The notes beneath the pieces are model-generated. The model was not told the origin of the DNA. It saw only the letters and a program-made list of their open reading frames with translations, and did no database searches. Position numbers and translations under genes: made by a program. Source: Clostridia bacterium (GTDB lineage: Bacteria > Bacillota > Clostridia > Lachnospirales > Lachnospiraceae). Taken from it: a stretch of DNA of 64,000 bases. Below are positions 16,163 through 26,956 of this stretch, piece by piece; positions within the stretch are counted from its first letter, which is position 1; each line of letters begins with the position of its first letter. The stretch lies in contig CAJTIM010000011.1 in assembly GCA_910576325.1 (NCBI GenBank), positions 1-64,000 of the forward strand, read 5' to 3'.

Positions 16163-18400
16163 ATGGAAGAACAAATTATCCGCACGGAATATTCAGATCT
16201 GATGCAGAAATCGTACATCGACTACGCTATGAGCGTGATTATTGCCCGCGCCCTCCCGGATGTCCGCGACGGACTTAAGCCCGTACAGCGAAGAACCCTC
16301 TATGATATGTACGAGCTCGGCATCCGCTTTGACCGCCCCTACCGGAAATGCGCCCGTATCGTAGGCGACACCATGGGTAAATACCACCCCCACGGCGACA
16401 GCTCCATCTACGAGGCATTGGTCGTCATGTCCCAGGATTTCAAAAAGGGTCTTCCCTTAGTAGACGGCCACGGCAACTTCGGCTCCATTGAGGGAGACGG
16501 AGCCGCTGCCATGCGTTACACAGAGGCCCGTCTGGAAAAGGTAACCCAGGAAGCATTCCTGTCTGACCTGGACAAAAATGTAGTAGACTTTGTACCAAAC
16601 TTCGACGAAACCGAAAAGGAGCCCTCCGTACTCCCGGCCCGGCTTCCCAACCTGCTGGTCAACGGCTCCGACGGAATTGCCGTGGGAATGGCGACAAGCA
16701 TTCCGCCCCACAATCTGGGAGAGGTCATAGACGCCGCAAAAGCCTACCTGAAAGACCCGGAAATCACCACGGAAAGCCTGTTAAGGCTAATGCCCGGCCC
16801 GGATTTTCCGACAGGCGGCATTGTAGTAAATAAAGACGAGCTTTCCGCCATCTATGAAACCGGCATGGGCAAAATCAAGGTCCGGGGACGTGTTCAGGTT
16901 GAAAAACTGAAAGGCGGTAAGGAACAGCTTGTTATCACCGAAATCCCTTATCCTATGATAGGCGCCAACATCGGGAAATTTTTAAACGACATAGCAGCCC
17001 TGGTAGAATCCAAAAAGGCCCCGGAGATCACCGACATTTCGAACCAGTCCTCCAAGGAAGGCATCCGCATCGTCCTGGAGCTTCGAAAAGGAGCCGACAC
17101 CGAGAATCTGAAAAACATGCTCTACAAAAAGACGCGCTTAGAGGATACCTTCGGCGTCAACATGCTTGCGGTAGCAGACGGAAGGCCGGAAACCCTGGGC
17201 TTAAAGCAGATCCTGGAGCACTACATTGAATTTCAGTACGAGCTTGCCACCCGAAAATACCGCACGCTTCTTACAAAAGAGCAGGAAAAACGTGAGATCC
17301 AGGAGGGACTGATCCGAGCCTGCGACGTGATTGATCTCATCATCGAGATTCTTCGGGGCAGCAAAAATGTCAAGGATGCCAAAGCCTGCTTAATAGAAGG
17401 AAAAACCGACAATATCCGCTTCAAATCCGAAGCCTCCCGGAAGCGGGCCTCCAAGCTTCGCTTTACCGAGCGTCAGGCCGCAGCTATTCTGGAAATGCGT
17501 CTGTACCGCTTAATCGGTCTGGAAATTGAAGCATTGATGGCGGAGAACGCCCAGACTATAAAAAATATTGCGGCCTATGAAGATATCCTGGAAAATCATG
17601 CCAGTATGACAAAGGTTATTTTAAAGGATATGGAGGCCATCAAAAAAGTATATGCAAGACCGAGACGGACTTCTATTGAAAATGCGGCGGAAATCGTTTT
17701 CGAGGAAAAGAAGATAGAAGAAATGCCTGTCATGTTCCTGATGGATCGCTTCGGATATGCCAAAACCATTGATATGCCCACCTACGAGCGCAACAAAGAG
17801 GCGGCAGACAGCGAGAACAAATACGTATTCCCCTGCATCAACACCGGCCGCATCTGCGTATTTACCGATACCGGGCGTATGCACACCATCAAGGTCCTGG
17901 ATCTGCCCTTCGGCCGTTTCCGGGATAAGGGCGTACCTATTGACAATTTCAGCAACTATAACAGCACGGAAGAGCAGCTTGTAGGAATCGGAAGCATGGA
18001 AGAGCTGAAAGAAAGGAAACTCATATTCGCCACCAAAGGCAGTATGCTGAAGGTTGTGGACGGCAGCGAATTTGAGACCGGCAAACGAACCGTAGCGGCC
18101 ACCAAGCTGGGTGAGGAAGACAGGGTTCTTTTAGCAGAACCCATAGAAGGCAGCGAACAGCTTGTCCTCCAAAGTCAGGAGGGCTACTTCCTGCGCTTCT
18201 CCATATCCGAAGTCCCTGAGAAAAAGAAGGGAGCCATCGGAGTCCGCGGCATGCGCTTAGGAGCAAACGACTGCCTGGAGTCTGCTTACCTTTACCGGAC
18301 AGGCACGGAGCAGACCATCACCTACAAAGAAAAGCCAGTCACATTGAACAGGCTAAAGCTCGGCAGCCGGGATACAAAGGGAGTAAAAATAAGAGTGTAG
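16163..18400 (+). CDS. parC: DNA topoisomerase IV subunit A
   Basis: Protein of 745 residues. The winged-helix breakage domain contains [10 protein letters not shown] (residues 75-84, quinolone-determining serines and Glu84) and the DNA-cleaving tyrosine Tyr119 in [10 protein letters not shown] coiled-coil tower and a C-terminal beta-pinwheel (about 510-745) follow. No GyrA box (QRRGGKG-like) is visible in the pinwheel, and the length is short for GyrA, so I favour topoisomerase IV. It forms the A2B2 enzyme with the adjacent ParE product. Ribosome site TAGGAG. Confidence 0.87.
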   Translation: MEEQIIRTEYSDLMQKSYIDYAMSVIIARALPDVRDGLKPVQRRTLYDMYELGIRFDRPYRKCARIVGDTMGKYHPHGDSSIYEALVVMSQDFKKGLPLVDGHGNFGSIEGDGAAAMRYTEARLEKVTQEAFLSDLDKNVVDFVPNFDETEKEPSVLPARLPNLLVNGSDGIAVGMATSIPPHNLGEVIDAAKAYLKDPEITTESLLRLMPGPDFPTGGIVVNKDELSAIYETGMGKIKVRGRVQVEKLKGGKEQLVITEIPYPMIGANIGKFLNDIAALVESKKAPEITDISNQSSKEGIRIVLELRKGADTENLKNMLYKKTRLEDTFGVNMLAVADGRPETLGLKQILEHYIEFQYELATRKYRTLLTKEQEKREIQEGLIRACDVIDLIIEILRGSKNVKDAKACLIEGKTDNIRFKSEASRKRASKLRFTERQAAAILEMRLYRLIGLEIEALMAENAQTIKNIAAYEDILENHASMTKVILKDMEAIKKVYARPRRTSIENAAEIVFEEKKIEEMPVMFLMDRFGYAKTIDMPTYERNKEAADSENKYVFPCINTGRICVFTDTGRMHTIKVLDLPFGRFRDKGVPIDNFSNYNSTEEQLVGIGSMEELKERKLIFATKGSMLKVVDGSEFETGKRTVAATKLGEEDRVLLAEPIEGSEQLVLQSQEGYFLRFSISEVPEKKKGAIGVRGMRLGANDCLESAYLYRTGTEQTITYKEKPVTLNRLKLGSRDTKGVKIRV

Positions 18401-18500
18401 CTGCAAAATGCAGTTCAATTTCTATTGCCACTCCGATCCATTTGTGGTATGATTTTCACAGTCAAAATTTATAAGATAGAAGCAATTGCATAAAAAGCAG

Positions 18501-18548
18501 TCAAATGGACATGCCGGCATATCCGTTCGGCTCGCTGCTTGCGGAAAT
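18501..18548. repeat. Dispersed palindromic repeat, copy A
   Basis: Centred on ATGCCGGCAT (18511-18520) within the larger palindrome GGACATGCCGGCATATCC. It aligns with 55366-55413 at 36 of 48 positions, and its core also occurs at 12976-12991. It lies in the leader of glnS. Confidence 0.7.
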
Positions 18549-18575
18549 ATAGCAGTTAAATACGAGGAGGGCGTT

Positions 18576-20243
18576 ATGGAAAACGAAGTAATCAGCAAAA
18601 ATTTTATAGAGCAAATGATAGACAAGGACTTAGCCGAGGGTGTATACGACACCGTACACACCCGGTTCCCGCCGGAGCCAAACGGTTATCTCCACATCGG
18701 CCATGCCAAATCCATACTCTTAAACTACGGCCTGGCGCAAAAATACAACGGCAAATTCAACATGCGCTTTGACGACACCAACCCCACCAAGGAAAAGGTG
18801 GAATTCGTAGAATCCATCAAAGCCGATATAGAGTGGCTGGGAGCCGACTGGGAGGACCGTCTTTTCTTCGCCTCCGACTACTTTGAGGCTATGTACGAGG
18901 CTGCCGTAAAGCTTATCAAAAAAGGAAAAGCCTTCGTCTGCGATCTCACAGCGGAAGAGATCCGCGCCTACCGCGGAACCCTGACCGAGCCAGGCAAAGA
19001 AAGCCCCTATCGAAACAGAAGCATAGAAGAAAACCTGGAGCTCTTCGAAGCCATGCGCGCCGGCAGATACGCCGACGGCGAAAAGGTACTTCGTGCCAAG
19101 ATAGACATGGCCTCCCCCAACATCAATATGCGTGATCCTGTCATTTACCGGGTAGCCCACATATCCCACCACAACACGGGAGACAAGTGGTGCATCTACC
19201 CCATGTACGATTTCGCCCACCCCATTGAGGATGCTATCGAAGGTATTACTCATTCCATCTGTACCCTGGAATTTGAAGATCACCGTCCGTTATACGATTG
19301 GGTCGTAAAAGAACTGGAATATCCCGTTCCCCCACGTCAGATCGAGTTTGCCAAGCTCTATCTCACCAACGTAGTAACCGGAAAGCGCTACATCAAAAAG
19401 CTGGTAGAAGAGGGCATTGTAGACGGCTGGGACGATCCCCGTCTTGTCTCCATCGCAGCCCTTAGAAGAAGAGGCTTCACCCCGGAATCCATCCGCATGT
19501 TCGTAGACCTCTGCGGCATATCCAAGAGCCAGTCCTCCGTAGATTACGCCATGCTGGAGTACTGCATCCGCGAGGACCTGAAGCTCAAGCGCCCAAGACT
19601 GATGGCCGTCCTGGACCCCATCAAGCTCATCATTGACAACTATCCCGAGGGGCAGGTGGAATACCTGGACGCGGCAAACAACCTGGAAAACGAAGAGCTC
19701 GGAAGCCGCAAGATTCCCTTCTGCCGGGAGCTGTACATCGAGCGCGAGGACTTTATGGAAGAGCCGCCGAAAAAATATTTCCGTCTCTTCCCGGGAAACG
19801 AAGTACGCTTAATGCACGCCTATTTCGTAAAATGCGAAAGCTTTGTCAAAGACGAGAACGGCCGCATCACCGAGGTACACTGTACCTACGATCCCGAAAC
19901 CAAAGCCGGAAGCGGCTTCACCGGCCGTAAAGTAAAGGGAACCATCCACTGGGTGCCGGCTCCCTGCGCTATGACTGCCGAAGTACGCCTGTATGAAAAC
20001 ATTATAGATGAGGAAAAGGGCGTCTACAACGAGGACGGAAGCCTCAACCTGAATCCGAATTCTTTAACTGTGGTAGAGAAAGCCTACCTGGAGCCAGGCT
20101 TTGAAGGCGCCAAACCCTACGACAGCTATCAATTTGTCCGCAATGGCTTTTTCTGCGTAGACGCAAGAGATACCACTGAAGAAAAACTGGTATTCAACCG
20201 AATTGTGTCTCTTAAAAGCTCCTTCAAGCTGCCGAAGGCATAA
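18576..20243 (+). CDS. glnS: Glutamine--tRNA ligase
   Basis: Protein of 555 residues, class I aminoacyl-tRNA synthetase. [16 protein letters not shown] (about residues 22-37) holds the HIGH motif; RFDDTNP follows. The second signature is degenerate: where E. coli GlnRS has VMSKR, this protein reads VVTGKR. It charges tRNA-Gln with glutamine. An in-frame upstream ATG (18486) exists but would encode the dispersed repeat; the ATG at 18576 has GAGGAGG upstream and begins the conserved part. No T-box leader is visible. Confidence 0.93.
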   Translation: MENEVISKNFIEQMIDKDLAEGVYDTVHTRFPPEPNGYLHIGHAKSILLNYGLAQKYNGKFNMRFDDTNPTKEKVEFVESIKADIEWLGADWEDRLFFASDYFEAMYEAAVKLIKKGKAFVCDLTAEEIRAYRGTLTEPGKESPYRNRSIEENLELFEAMRAGRYADGEKVLRAKIDMASPNINMRDPVIYRVAHISHHNTGDKWCIYPMYDFAHPIEDAIEGITHSICTLEFEDHRPLYDWVVKELEYPVPPRQIEFAKLYLTNVVTGKRYIKKLVEEGIVDGWDDPRLVSIAALRRRGFTPESIRMFVDLCGISKSQSSVDYAMLEYCIREDLKLKRPRLMAVLDPIKLIIDNYPEGQVEYLDAANNLENEELGSRKIPFCRELYIEREDFMEEPPKKYFRLFPGNEVRLMHAYFVKCESFVKDENGRITEVHCTYDPETKAGSGFTGRKVKGTIHWVPAPCAMTAEVRLYENIIDEEKGVYNEDGSLNLNPNSLTVVEKAYLEPGFEGAKPYDSYQFVRNGFFCVDARDTTEEKLVFNRIVSLKSSFKLPKA

Positions 20244-20262
20244 ACTAAAGAGAACAAAACCA

Positions 20263-20296
20263 AGTGGCTGTTGCAAAAAAGACAGCCACTTTTCTA
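20263..20296 (+). terminator. Intrinsic terminator after glnS
   Basis: AAGTGGCTGT (20263-20272) pairs with ACAGCCACTT (20283-20292), loop TGCAAAAAAG, followed by TTCT. Confidence 0.7.
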
Positions 20297-20355
20297 ATTC
20301 TCAAGCCTTCACAGCCTTGGGAGCCCCCATACCCCCGCAAACCGAGGTAAAACAT

Positions 20356-21801
20356 ATGCAGGAGCTAACCATCACCCTAACCCCAAAAAGCAAAACCCCT
20401 TTATACGAACAGATTTACACCTACATTAAACAAGATATTCAAACAGGCCATATCAAAGCAAAGGAAAAGCTCCCCTCCAGCCGCGCACTGTCCGCATATT
20501 TGGAGGTCAGCCGCAGCACTGTAGATCTGGCCTACGAACAGCTCTTATCAGAAGGCTATCTGGAATCTGTCCCTTGCAAGGGCTACTATGCCTGCCAGAT
20601 AGAAGAGCTCTACCAGTTTCAAAAAGAAGCGGCAGTAAAAGCGCCGGCATCCTTCAAGGAGAAGCAGGCCTGTGATTACGATTTCACCCCCAACGGTATA
20701 GATCTGGACAGCTTTCCCTACGGAACTTGGCGTAAAATAACCCGAAATATTCTCCTGAATGACAACAAAGACCTGTTTCAACTGGGAGATCCCAAGGGAG
20801 AATGGGAATTGCGCGAGACAATCGCCAGTTACCTCCACCAGGCCCGAGGCGTAAACTGCCACCCGGATCAGATCATAATAGGAGCAGGAAACGACTACCT
20901 TCTGATGCTTCTGTCTGCAATTTTGGGAACCAGCCGCCGGATAGCCATGGAAACGCCTACCTATAAGCACGCCTACAGAATCTTTGGGCAGCTGGGGTTT
21001 GACCTGTGCACAGTCCCCATGGATGCTTCCGGCATGCAGGTTTCCGTGCTGGAATCCTCAGGAGCGGAAATAGCCTATGTCATGCCTTCCCATCAATATC
21101 CATTGGGAATCGTTATGCCCATCAAACGCCGTCTGGAGCTTCTCTCCTGGGCAGCCAGAAGGGAAGGCCGTTACATCATAGAAGACGATTATGACAGCGA
21201 ATTCCGTTACAAGGGAAAACCCATCCCGGCCCTTCGGGGTACAGATCAGAGAGACAAGGTTATTTATCTTGGAACCTTTTCCAAATCCATTGCCCCGGCC
21301 ATCCGCATCAGCTATTTGGTGCTCCCGGAGGAACTGCTGCAGGACGGAGAAGAAATTCTTCACAAATTTTCCTCCACCGTGTCCCGGATCGATCAGATGA
21401 CCCTGAATCAATTTCTGAAGGAAGGTCACTTTGAGCGGCATCTAAACCGAATGCGCACCATCTACGGAAGAAAGCATGAGCTTCTGTTGGGAGAACTGAA
21501 AAAAATATCCGGCTTCTGCCGTGTCACCGGCGAACATGCGGGTGTTCATTTATTGGTGGAATTTACAAACGGCATGACGGAGACAGAGGGCATCAGAAGA
21601 GCCCGGGCCGAGGGTGTGAAGGTCTACCCGCTGTCAGAGTATGAGATTGGAAATAACCAGGAAAGCAGAGAACCGCAGGAAGAGGTGCATCAAGGCCCCG
21701 CGGTCATTCTCGGTTATGCCACACTTTCCGAGAGAGAAATTGCGGAGGCGGCAAAGAGGCTTCAAAAAGCCTGGAGCGTAAAAGTCCCGGATAAAAATTA
21801 A
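20356..21801 (+). CDS. MocR/PdxR-type GntR regulator with aminotransferase domain
   Basis: Protein of 481 residues. The N-terminal GntR winged helix (about 10-80) has LYEQIYTYIKQDIQTG and LPSSRALSAYLEVSRSTVDLAYEQL. A fold-type I PLP domain follows (about 110-475) with the PLP lysine in GTFSKSIAP (about residue 314). Members regulate pyridoxal phosphate or amino-acid genes using the PLP site as sensor. The start at 20356 follows GAGG; the upstream in-frame extension to 20203 overlaps glnS and the terminator and is rejected. It is transcribed alone and its target is not evident nearby. Confidence 0.88.
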   Translation: MQELTITLTPKSKTPLYEQIYTYIKQDIQTGHIKAKEKLPSSRALSAYLEVSRSTVDLAYEQLLSEGYLESVPCKGYYACQIEELYQFQKEAAVKAPASFKEKQACDYDFTPNGIDLDSFPYGTWRKITRNILLNDNKDLFQLGDPKGEWELRETIASYLHQARGVNCHPDQIIIGAGNDYLLMLLSAILGTSRRIAMETPTYKHAYRIFGQLGFDLCTVPMDASGMQVSVLESSGAEIAYVMPSHQYPLGIVMPIKRRLELLSWAARREGRYIIEDDYDSEFRYKGKPIPALRGTDQRDKVIYLGTFSKSIAPAIRISYLVLPEELLQDGEEILHKFSSTVSRIDQMTLNQFLKEGHFERHLNRMRTIYGRKHELLLGELKKISGFCRVTGEHAGVHLLVEFTNGMTETEGIRRARAEGVKVYPLSEYEIGNNQESREPQEEVHQGPAVILGYATLSEREIAEAAKRLQKAWSVKVPDKN

Positions 21802-21813
21802 TATGCAGCAAAA

Positions 21814-21861
21814 AGGGGATCTGCTTTTGTGTGATTTTCACAAAAGCAGGACCCTTTTTTT
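21814..21861 (+). terminator. Intrinsic terminator after the MocR gene
   Basis: A strong stem of about 17 pairs around CTGCTTTTGTG / CACAAAAGCAG, closed by GGG/CCC, followed by T7. Confidence 0.88.
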
Positions 21862-21934
21862 GTCCCTGTTCACGTAATAAACAGGAATCCTTTTTAACCT
21901 CTGAATCAAGTTGCACATAACAGAGAGCGAAACG

Positions 21935-21993
21935 TGAAATTAATTTCAAAAAATTCTGGGATGATTGACGAAGTTTCGTTTGTATTTTATGAT
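21935..21993 (+). promoter_or_regulatory. Promoter and palindromic operator of the PTS-sulfotransferase operon
   Basis: -35 TTGACG (21965-21970), 17-bp spacer, -10 TATGAT (21988-21993). Just upstream is a perfect 14-bp palindrome TGAAATTAATTTCA (21935-21948), a candidate site for the SorC-type regulator encoded in the operon. The leader before the first gene is about 145 bases. Confidence 0.65.
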
Positions 21994-22147
21994 GAACCTA
22001 ACGCGCGCGAAGGAAATATTAACCAAAGAAATACTGAGATTTAAAGAAAGGGATTTTACAAAAGTACTCTCAAAAGCCTTCTGTTACAGAACGAATCCGC
22101 ATACAAAAAGCTTCTGGGAGTATTGTACAAAAGAAAGTAGGGAAGAA

Positions 22148-23578
22148 ATGAATTTTATCTCAAGTATCTGGAACATAATGTTCAACAACATCCTGTCACA
22201 GCCGGCCATATTTATCGGCCTGATTGTTGTCATAGGATATATCCTCCTAAAAAGAAAATGGTACGAGGTTGCGGCCGGATTTATCAAAGCTGTGGTCGGA
22301 TATCAGATTCTTCAGCTTGGCGCCACATCGCTGAAAAATACGGTAGATCCGCTTTTAAAGGGCATTCAGCAGAAATGGTCCGTTGATGCCGCAGTAATAG
22401 ACCCCAACTTTGGACTGACTGCGGCCAACAGCGCCCTGGAGAGCATTGGAGTGACTACCTCCTTTGCCATGATCACACTGCTGATAGCATTTATCTGGAA
22501 TATCATACTTGTATTTTTCCGAAAATACACCAAGGTTCGAACCCTCTTTACCACAGGCCACATTATGGTAAAGCAGTCCACCGTGGCGACCTGGATTATC
22601 TTCCTTCTGATTCCGGAACTTCGAAATATGGGCGGAATTGTGCTTATCGGTCTTCTGTGCGGCACCTATTGGTCCGTATTTTCTAATCTGACCGTAGAGG
22701 CCACCCAGGAACTGACGGAAGGATCCGGATTTGCCATCGGCCATCAGCAGATGCTCGGCGTATGGTTTGCCTACCGCTTCGGTTGCCTGTTCAAAGGAAA
22801 GGACAGGAATTCGGAAGAGAAGAAGCTGAAACTGGGCGGCGCCCTGAAAGTTCTGGACGATTATGTAGTATCAACTACCTTAATTATGCTTCTGTTCTTC
22901 GGGGTGATTATGCTGATACTGGGACCGGAACTGATGCATCAGGTAGACGAGGCCAACTTTGGCAAGCTTACCTTCCCTGTGTATATTTTCCAGAGATGCA
23001 CCTCCTTTGCCGTAGCACTGGTGGTGTTGAAGACAGGTATCCGCATGTTCGTAGGAGAAATGGTAGAATCCTTCGAGGGAATCTCCGGTTCTATTTTAAA
23101 GGGCTCCCTGCCGGCCGTAGACTGTGCGGCAACCTATTCCTTCGGAGACCCCAATGCGGTAACCCTGGGCTTTCTCTTTGGTGCTCTGGGGCAGATGATT
23201 GCCATTGTGGGACTGCTTGTATTCAAATCACCGCTGATGATTATTCCGGGTTTTGTGCCTTTGTTCTATGACAACGCCACCATTGGCCTTTACGCCAATA
23301 TGAAAGGCGGCTTTAAGGCGCTTCTTGTATGCTGCCTGGGATCGGGACTTCTGCAGGTTTTAGGAAGCGCCGCTGCTATTCTGATGTTTCAAATGGGGCC
23401 CTTCGGGGGCTATGTAGGCAATCTGGACTGGGCTACTCTGTGGCCGGCAATGGGAGCAATAATTAAGTATCTCACCGTACCGGGGGCAGTACTGTGTATT
23501 GTCGGAATGCTCATTATCCCTCAGCTCCAGTACCAGAGAAATAAAAAGGATTACTTCACCCTTGGGATGGAGGATTAA
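22148..23578 (+). CDS. PTS IIC component, ascorbate (UlaA) family
   Basis: Protein of 476 residues with about eleven hydrophobic membrane helices. It matches the UlaA/SgaT family in length (E. coli 465) and in segments such as NPNFGLTAANSALE-like, GHQQMLGVWFAYRFG and GIRMFVGEMVESFEGIS. It moves its sugar across the membrane while the IIB partner phosphorylates it. No IIA gene is present in the window, so IIA must come from elsewhere. The start at 22148 follows AGGGAAG; the longer reading frame upstream overlaps the promoter. The substrate may not be ascorbate, since no ascorbate catabolic genes follow. Confidence 0.85.
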   Translation: MNFISSIWNIMFNNILSQPAIFIGLIVVIGYILLKRKWYEVAAGFIKAVVGYQILQLGATSLKNTVDPLLKGIQQKWSVDAAVIDPNFGLTAANSALESIGVTTSFAMITLLIAFIWNIILVFFRKYTKVRTLFTTGHIMVKQSTVATWIIFLLIPELRNMGGIVLIGLLCGTYWSVFSNLTVEATQELTEGSGFAIGHQQMLGVWFAYRFGCLFKGKDRNSEEKKLKLGGALKVLDDYVVSTTLIMLLFFGVIMLILGPELMHQVDEANFGKLTFPVYIFQRCTSFAVALVVLKTGIRMFVGEMVESFEGISGSILKGSLPAVDCAATYSFGDPNAVTLGFLFGALGQMIAIVGLLVFKSPLMIIPGFVPLFYDNATIGLYANMKGGFKALLVCCLGSGLLQVLGSAAAILMFQMGPFGGYVGNLDWATLWPAMGAIIKYLTVPGAVLCIVGMLIIPQLQYQRNKKDYFTLGMED

Positions 23579-23684
23579 ATCAAAACCTGAAACAGCAATG
23601 CTCAAAAAGGATACGGAAATACGTTCGGACAGCGTGTTCATCTCATGTATTGCGGAACTAAAATGAGAAAGGAAGATAAAAGAT

Positions 23685-23966
23685 ATGTTAAAAGTATTAG
23701 TTGCATGCGGCTGCGGAATGGGAAGCTCCCAGCTGCTAAAGAAAAACTGTTCCACCGTATTAAAGAATCTCGGTGTGGAACACACCGTTCATCATACCAG
23801 TATTGACGAGGCCAAATCCACAGCTCACGATTACGATTTAATTGTTGTGGGCGAGAACTTTGTAAGCCATCTCAAAGTCAAAGAGGGAACTATCGTAATC
23901 GGCTTAAAAAACCTGATGAACAAAAAGGAATTGGAGACAAAGCTGAAAGAAAGCGGAATTGTTTAG
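23685..23966 (+). CDS. PTS IIB component, ascorbate/lactose-type
   Basis: Protein of 93 residues, typical for stand-alone IIB of the ascorbate family. The phosphorylation loop ACGCGMGSS begins at residue 7; Cys8 is the expected phospho-acceptor. It passes phosphate to the sugar carried by the preceding IIC. It lies 106 bases after the IIC gene with an AGGAAG ribosome site. Confidence 0.88.
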   Translation: MLKVLVACGCGMGSSQLLKKNCSTVLKNLGVEHTVHHTSIDEAKSTAHDYDLIVVGENFVSHLKVKEGTIVIGLKNLMNKKELETKLKESGIV

Positions 23967-24044
23967 AAAGCAGGCAGATACAGGAGAACCGCAGGACTGT
24001 TGCGGAAACAGAATCAGTAATGAAATAGATTGGAGTTATGCATT

Positions 24045-25016
24045 ATGAGGCAGATGGATGAGGAAGAGCTTGCAGTCATTGCTGAAGTGGCAAGAATGTA
24101 TTACGTAGAAGGAATGTCACAATTAGATATTGCCAATATCCTCTACTTTTCCAAAGCCAAAGTATCCCGTGCTCTTCGGATTGCACGGGAGGAACACATT
24201 GTAGAGTTTCAGATCAATTATCCCTTAAAGCGTTCAATTAAACTGGAGACAGAGCTAAAACGCAGATTCGGACTAAAAGAGACGCTGGTAGTCACGGATC
24301 TGTATGAGAATCGGAACACGGACATTTCCATCAAGCGTATCGGGGAAATGGCCGCAAGCTATCTGGATGAAATATTAAAGGACGGAGATTCCATTGGCAT
24401 TGCATGGGGAAGAACCATGTATCAGACCGTGCGTCAGCTAAAGCCCACCTCCCCCAGAAGAATCCAGGTATTACAGCTTATGGGAAATTCTATGGACGAC
24501 TATCAGATGGACATCGATGTGACCACCCTCACCGAGCGGATGGCTCGGACCTTCCAGGGAACGGCTACCAGATTGTACGCGCCCATGTACGTCAACAGCG
24601 ATATAGTAAGAAAAGAGCTGCTAAAAGAGCCCATTATCCGAAAAACCATGGAGAAGATACGAACCGTAGACTATGCGCTGACCGGAATTGCTGACGTATC
24701 TTTAGAGCATCCCAAGAGCACCTGGGCAGGCTATCTGACAGAACGGAAAAAGCGGGAGCTGGAGCGAAAGGGTGCCGTGGGCTATCTCTGCGGCTACTTC
24801 CTGGACAAGGACGGAAATAAGCTGCCGGATCCCATCAACGACAAAATCATAGGCATATCCTTTGAGGACTTAAAAAGGGTGCCCCACATTATCGCGGCGG
24901 CCGGCGGGCTGGACAAAACCAATGCTATCCGAGCGGCGCTAAAGGGAAATTTGATTCATTGCTTAATCACAGACAGCCGGATAGCAGAAAAGCTTCTGGC
25001 AATGAGGGACAGCTGA
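24045..25016 (+). CDS. SorC-family transcriptional regulator
   Basis: Protein of 323 residues. The N-terminal helix-turn-helix (MSQLDIANILYFSKAKVSRAL, about residues 24-44) is followed by a sugar-phosphate-binding SorC domain (GDSIGIAWGRTMYQTV at about 110-125; IIAAAGGLDKTNAIRAAL near the C-terminus). Such regulators respond to a phosphorylated sugar. Position inside the PTS operon suggests it senses the product of the PTS. The ATG at 24045 has TGGAG nine bases upstream; a TTG at 24030 is less likely. Confidence 0.88.
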   Translation: MRQMDEEELAVIAEVARMYYVEGMSQLDIANILYFSKAKVSRALRIAREEHIVEFQINYPLKRSIKLETELKRRFGLKETLVVTDLYENRNTDISIKRIGEMAASYLDEILKDGDSIGIAWGRTMYQTVRQLKPTSPRRIQVLQLMGNSMDDYQMDIDVTTLTERMARTFQGTATRLYAPMYVNSDIVRKELLKEPIIRKTMEKIRTVDYALTGIADVSLEHPKSTWAGYLTERKKRELERKGAVGYLCGYFLDKDGNKLPDPINDKIIGISFEDLKRVPHIIAAAGGLDKTNAIRAALKGNLIHCLITDSRIAEKLLAMRDS

Positions 25017-25039
25017 AAGCTGCCCGGAGAGGAGAATCT

Positions 25040-26908
25040 ATGACAGAAAGGATTTCCTATAGCTTTTGTGAAAGCCTGCGGGCACAGCAGGCAGCGGCGG
25101 AACGCTCCATGCTCAAAGAATTTGCAGAGAGCGACTACACATTGGAAAAGCCGTATATCAAGCTGAACCCCTATTTAATCAATCCACTGTCAGCGGTGGC
25201 GGCATTTCGCACCGAGGAAGAAACAGCAGTAACCGTTACCATATTCGGAAAAGAAAACAGAGGAACTATTGTACACACATTTCCCAAAAAAAAGGAGCAT
25301 ATCCTTCCCATACTGGGTCTCTACGGAGGTTACGACAATCAGGTGGAGCTACGCCTCTACGGAGGACGTTCACACACCATCACCATTCGAACGGAAGCCT
25401 TAAGCGAGCGGGTTCCCAAACTGTTGTCCTTAAATACGGAGCCGGAATACATTTCGGAGGATCTCATCTTTGTCACCCCATCCTTAAGCGCGCTGGCAAC
25501 AGCCTTTGACCGCTTCGGAGAGATCCGCTGGCATCTGACCGTACCAGTGATCTTTGAAATGGCCCGTCTTAAGAACGGAAACTTCCTTATAGGAACCGAG
25601 CGCGTGATGCAGATGCCATACTATATGTCCGGCCTCTATGAGATGACGATGATGGGGAAGATCGTAAAGGAATATTCCATTCCCGGCGGCTATCACCATG
25701 ATCAGTGCGAGATGGAGGACGGAAATATTCTGGTACTCACGGAAAGTGAAAGCTACGAGACAGTAGAGGACGTGATTGTCCTTCTTGACCGGGAAACAGG
25801 AGAAATCCGTAAAACATGGGATTTAAAAGACTGCCTGATACCGGGAGAGGGGCCTTCCGGCGGCTACACCCCTAGAGACTGGTTCCACAACAACGCCCTC
25901 TGGTACGATAAACATACACATTCCATCACCCTTTCAGGCCGTCATGTAGACGCCATTATTAACATCGACTACGAGACAGGAGCCTTAAACTGGATCATCG
26001 GCGATCCGGAGACCTGGCCTGCGGATAAGCAAAAATATTTCTTTCAAATCAAGGGCGGCAAAGACTTTGACTGGCCCTATGAGCAGCACGGCTGTCTGGT
26101 AACGCCAAACGGAGGAATTATGTGTTTTGACAACGGACACTACCGTTCCAAAATCCGCGAAAAATTTCTTCTGAACAGGGACAGCTTTTCCAGAGGCGTA
26201 TTATATCAGATAGATCGGGAAACAATGACCATTGAGCAGCTCTGGCAGTACGGCAAGGAGCGGGGCGAGGAATTTTTCTCCTCCTACATCGGAAATGTGG
26301 AATGGTATGGGGAAGAACATTACCTGGTGCACTCTGGCGGTATTCAGTACTATGGAGAACATGCGTCAGAAAAGCCGGCCGCTCTGTTGCAGGGAGATCC
26401 CAATGTCCGGGCAGAGAGCATTACGGTAGAGATTCTTCACGGAAAAGAGATTTTCGAAATGAAGATCGAAGGAAACTTCTACCGGGCAAAAAAGATGGCT
26501 CTCTACGGCGAGAAAGAAAATATGCCTCTGGGAGAAGGCATTCTGACAGGCTGCATGGGTGTGACGCCGGAATTTAGCACTCTTATTCCCATGGAATCCT
26601 GCAAAGAGCTGCTTCCATACCGCTATGAGGCGAAGCTTACGGAAGAAGAAGACCGCTTTGTATTCAAGGCCATTTTCGAGGGCGGCCAGATGGTTATGCT
26701 GATGCTGGAAAATGAAGAAGAGGAGCACGGATATTTTATTTCCACCTCCAAGAACAAATTTAACGCCCTCTGCTGCGGCACCTTTATTGAGAAGGATCCC
26801 AGAAATATCACCCTGAATGTGAACAAGGCAGGTCTTACGGGAACCTTTGATGTGCGGGTGATTGTAGATGACAAAAAGTACGAGACAGGGGTACAGATAG
26901 TTTGTTAA
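25040..26908 (+). CDS. Aryl-sulfate sulfotransferase (ASST family) without signal peptide
   Basis: Protein of 622 residues with the ASST beta-propeller. Family active-site elements are present: His219/His220 in GGYHHDQC, DWFHNN with His283 and Asn285, Arg301 in LSGRH, and QHGCLVTPNG with His350, which corresponds to the histidine that is transiently sulfated in E. coli AssT. It transfers sulfate from aryl sulfates to phenolic acceptors without PAPS. Unlike the periplasmic enterobacterial enzyme, no signal peptide precedes MTERISYSF, so it should be cytoplasmic. It contains about ten cysteines, and thioredoxin genes follow. It starts 23 bases after the SorC gene with AGGAG. Confidence 0.85.
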   Translation: MTERISYSFCESLRAQQAAAERSMLKEFAESDYTLEKPYIKLNPYLINPLSAVAAFRTEEETAVTVTIFGKENRGTIVHTFPKKKEHILPILGLYGGYDNQVELRLYGGRSHTITIRTEALSERVPKLLSLNTEPEYISEDLIFVTPSLSALATAFDRFGEIRWHLTVPVIFEMARLKNGNFLIGTERVMQMPYYMSGLYEMTMMGKIVKEYSIPGGYHHDQCEMEDGNILVLTESESYETVEDVIVLLDRETGEIRKTWDLKDCLIPGEGPSGGYTPRDWFHNNALWYDKHTHSITLSGRHVDAIINIDYETGALNWIIGDPETWPADKQKYFFQIKGGKDFDWPYEQHGCLVTPNGGIMCFDNGHYRSKIREKFLLNRDSFSRGVLYQIDRETMTIEQLWQYGKERGEEFFSSYIGNVEWYGEEHYLVHSGGIQYYGEHASEKPAALLQGDPNVRAESITVEILHGKEIFEMKIEGNFYRAKKMALYGEKENMPLGEGILTGCMGVTPEFSTLIPMESCKELLPYRYEAKLTEEEDRFVFKAIFEGGQMVMLMLENEEEEHGYFISTSKNKFNALCCGTFIEKDPRNITLNVNKAGLTGTFDVRVIVDDKKYETGVQIVC

Positions 26909-26956
26909 CGGAGAAGCTTCCTCGGCAGGAAGCGGAATCATTTGGAAGGATAAAAA

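Noticed and set aside
18486-18575. N-terminal extension of GlnRS
   Set aside because: It would encode the dispersed repeat and has no ribosome site; the ATG at 18576 is well supported.
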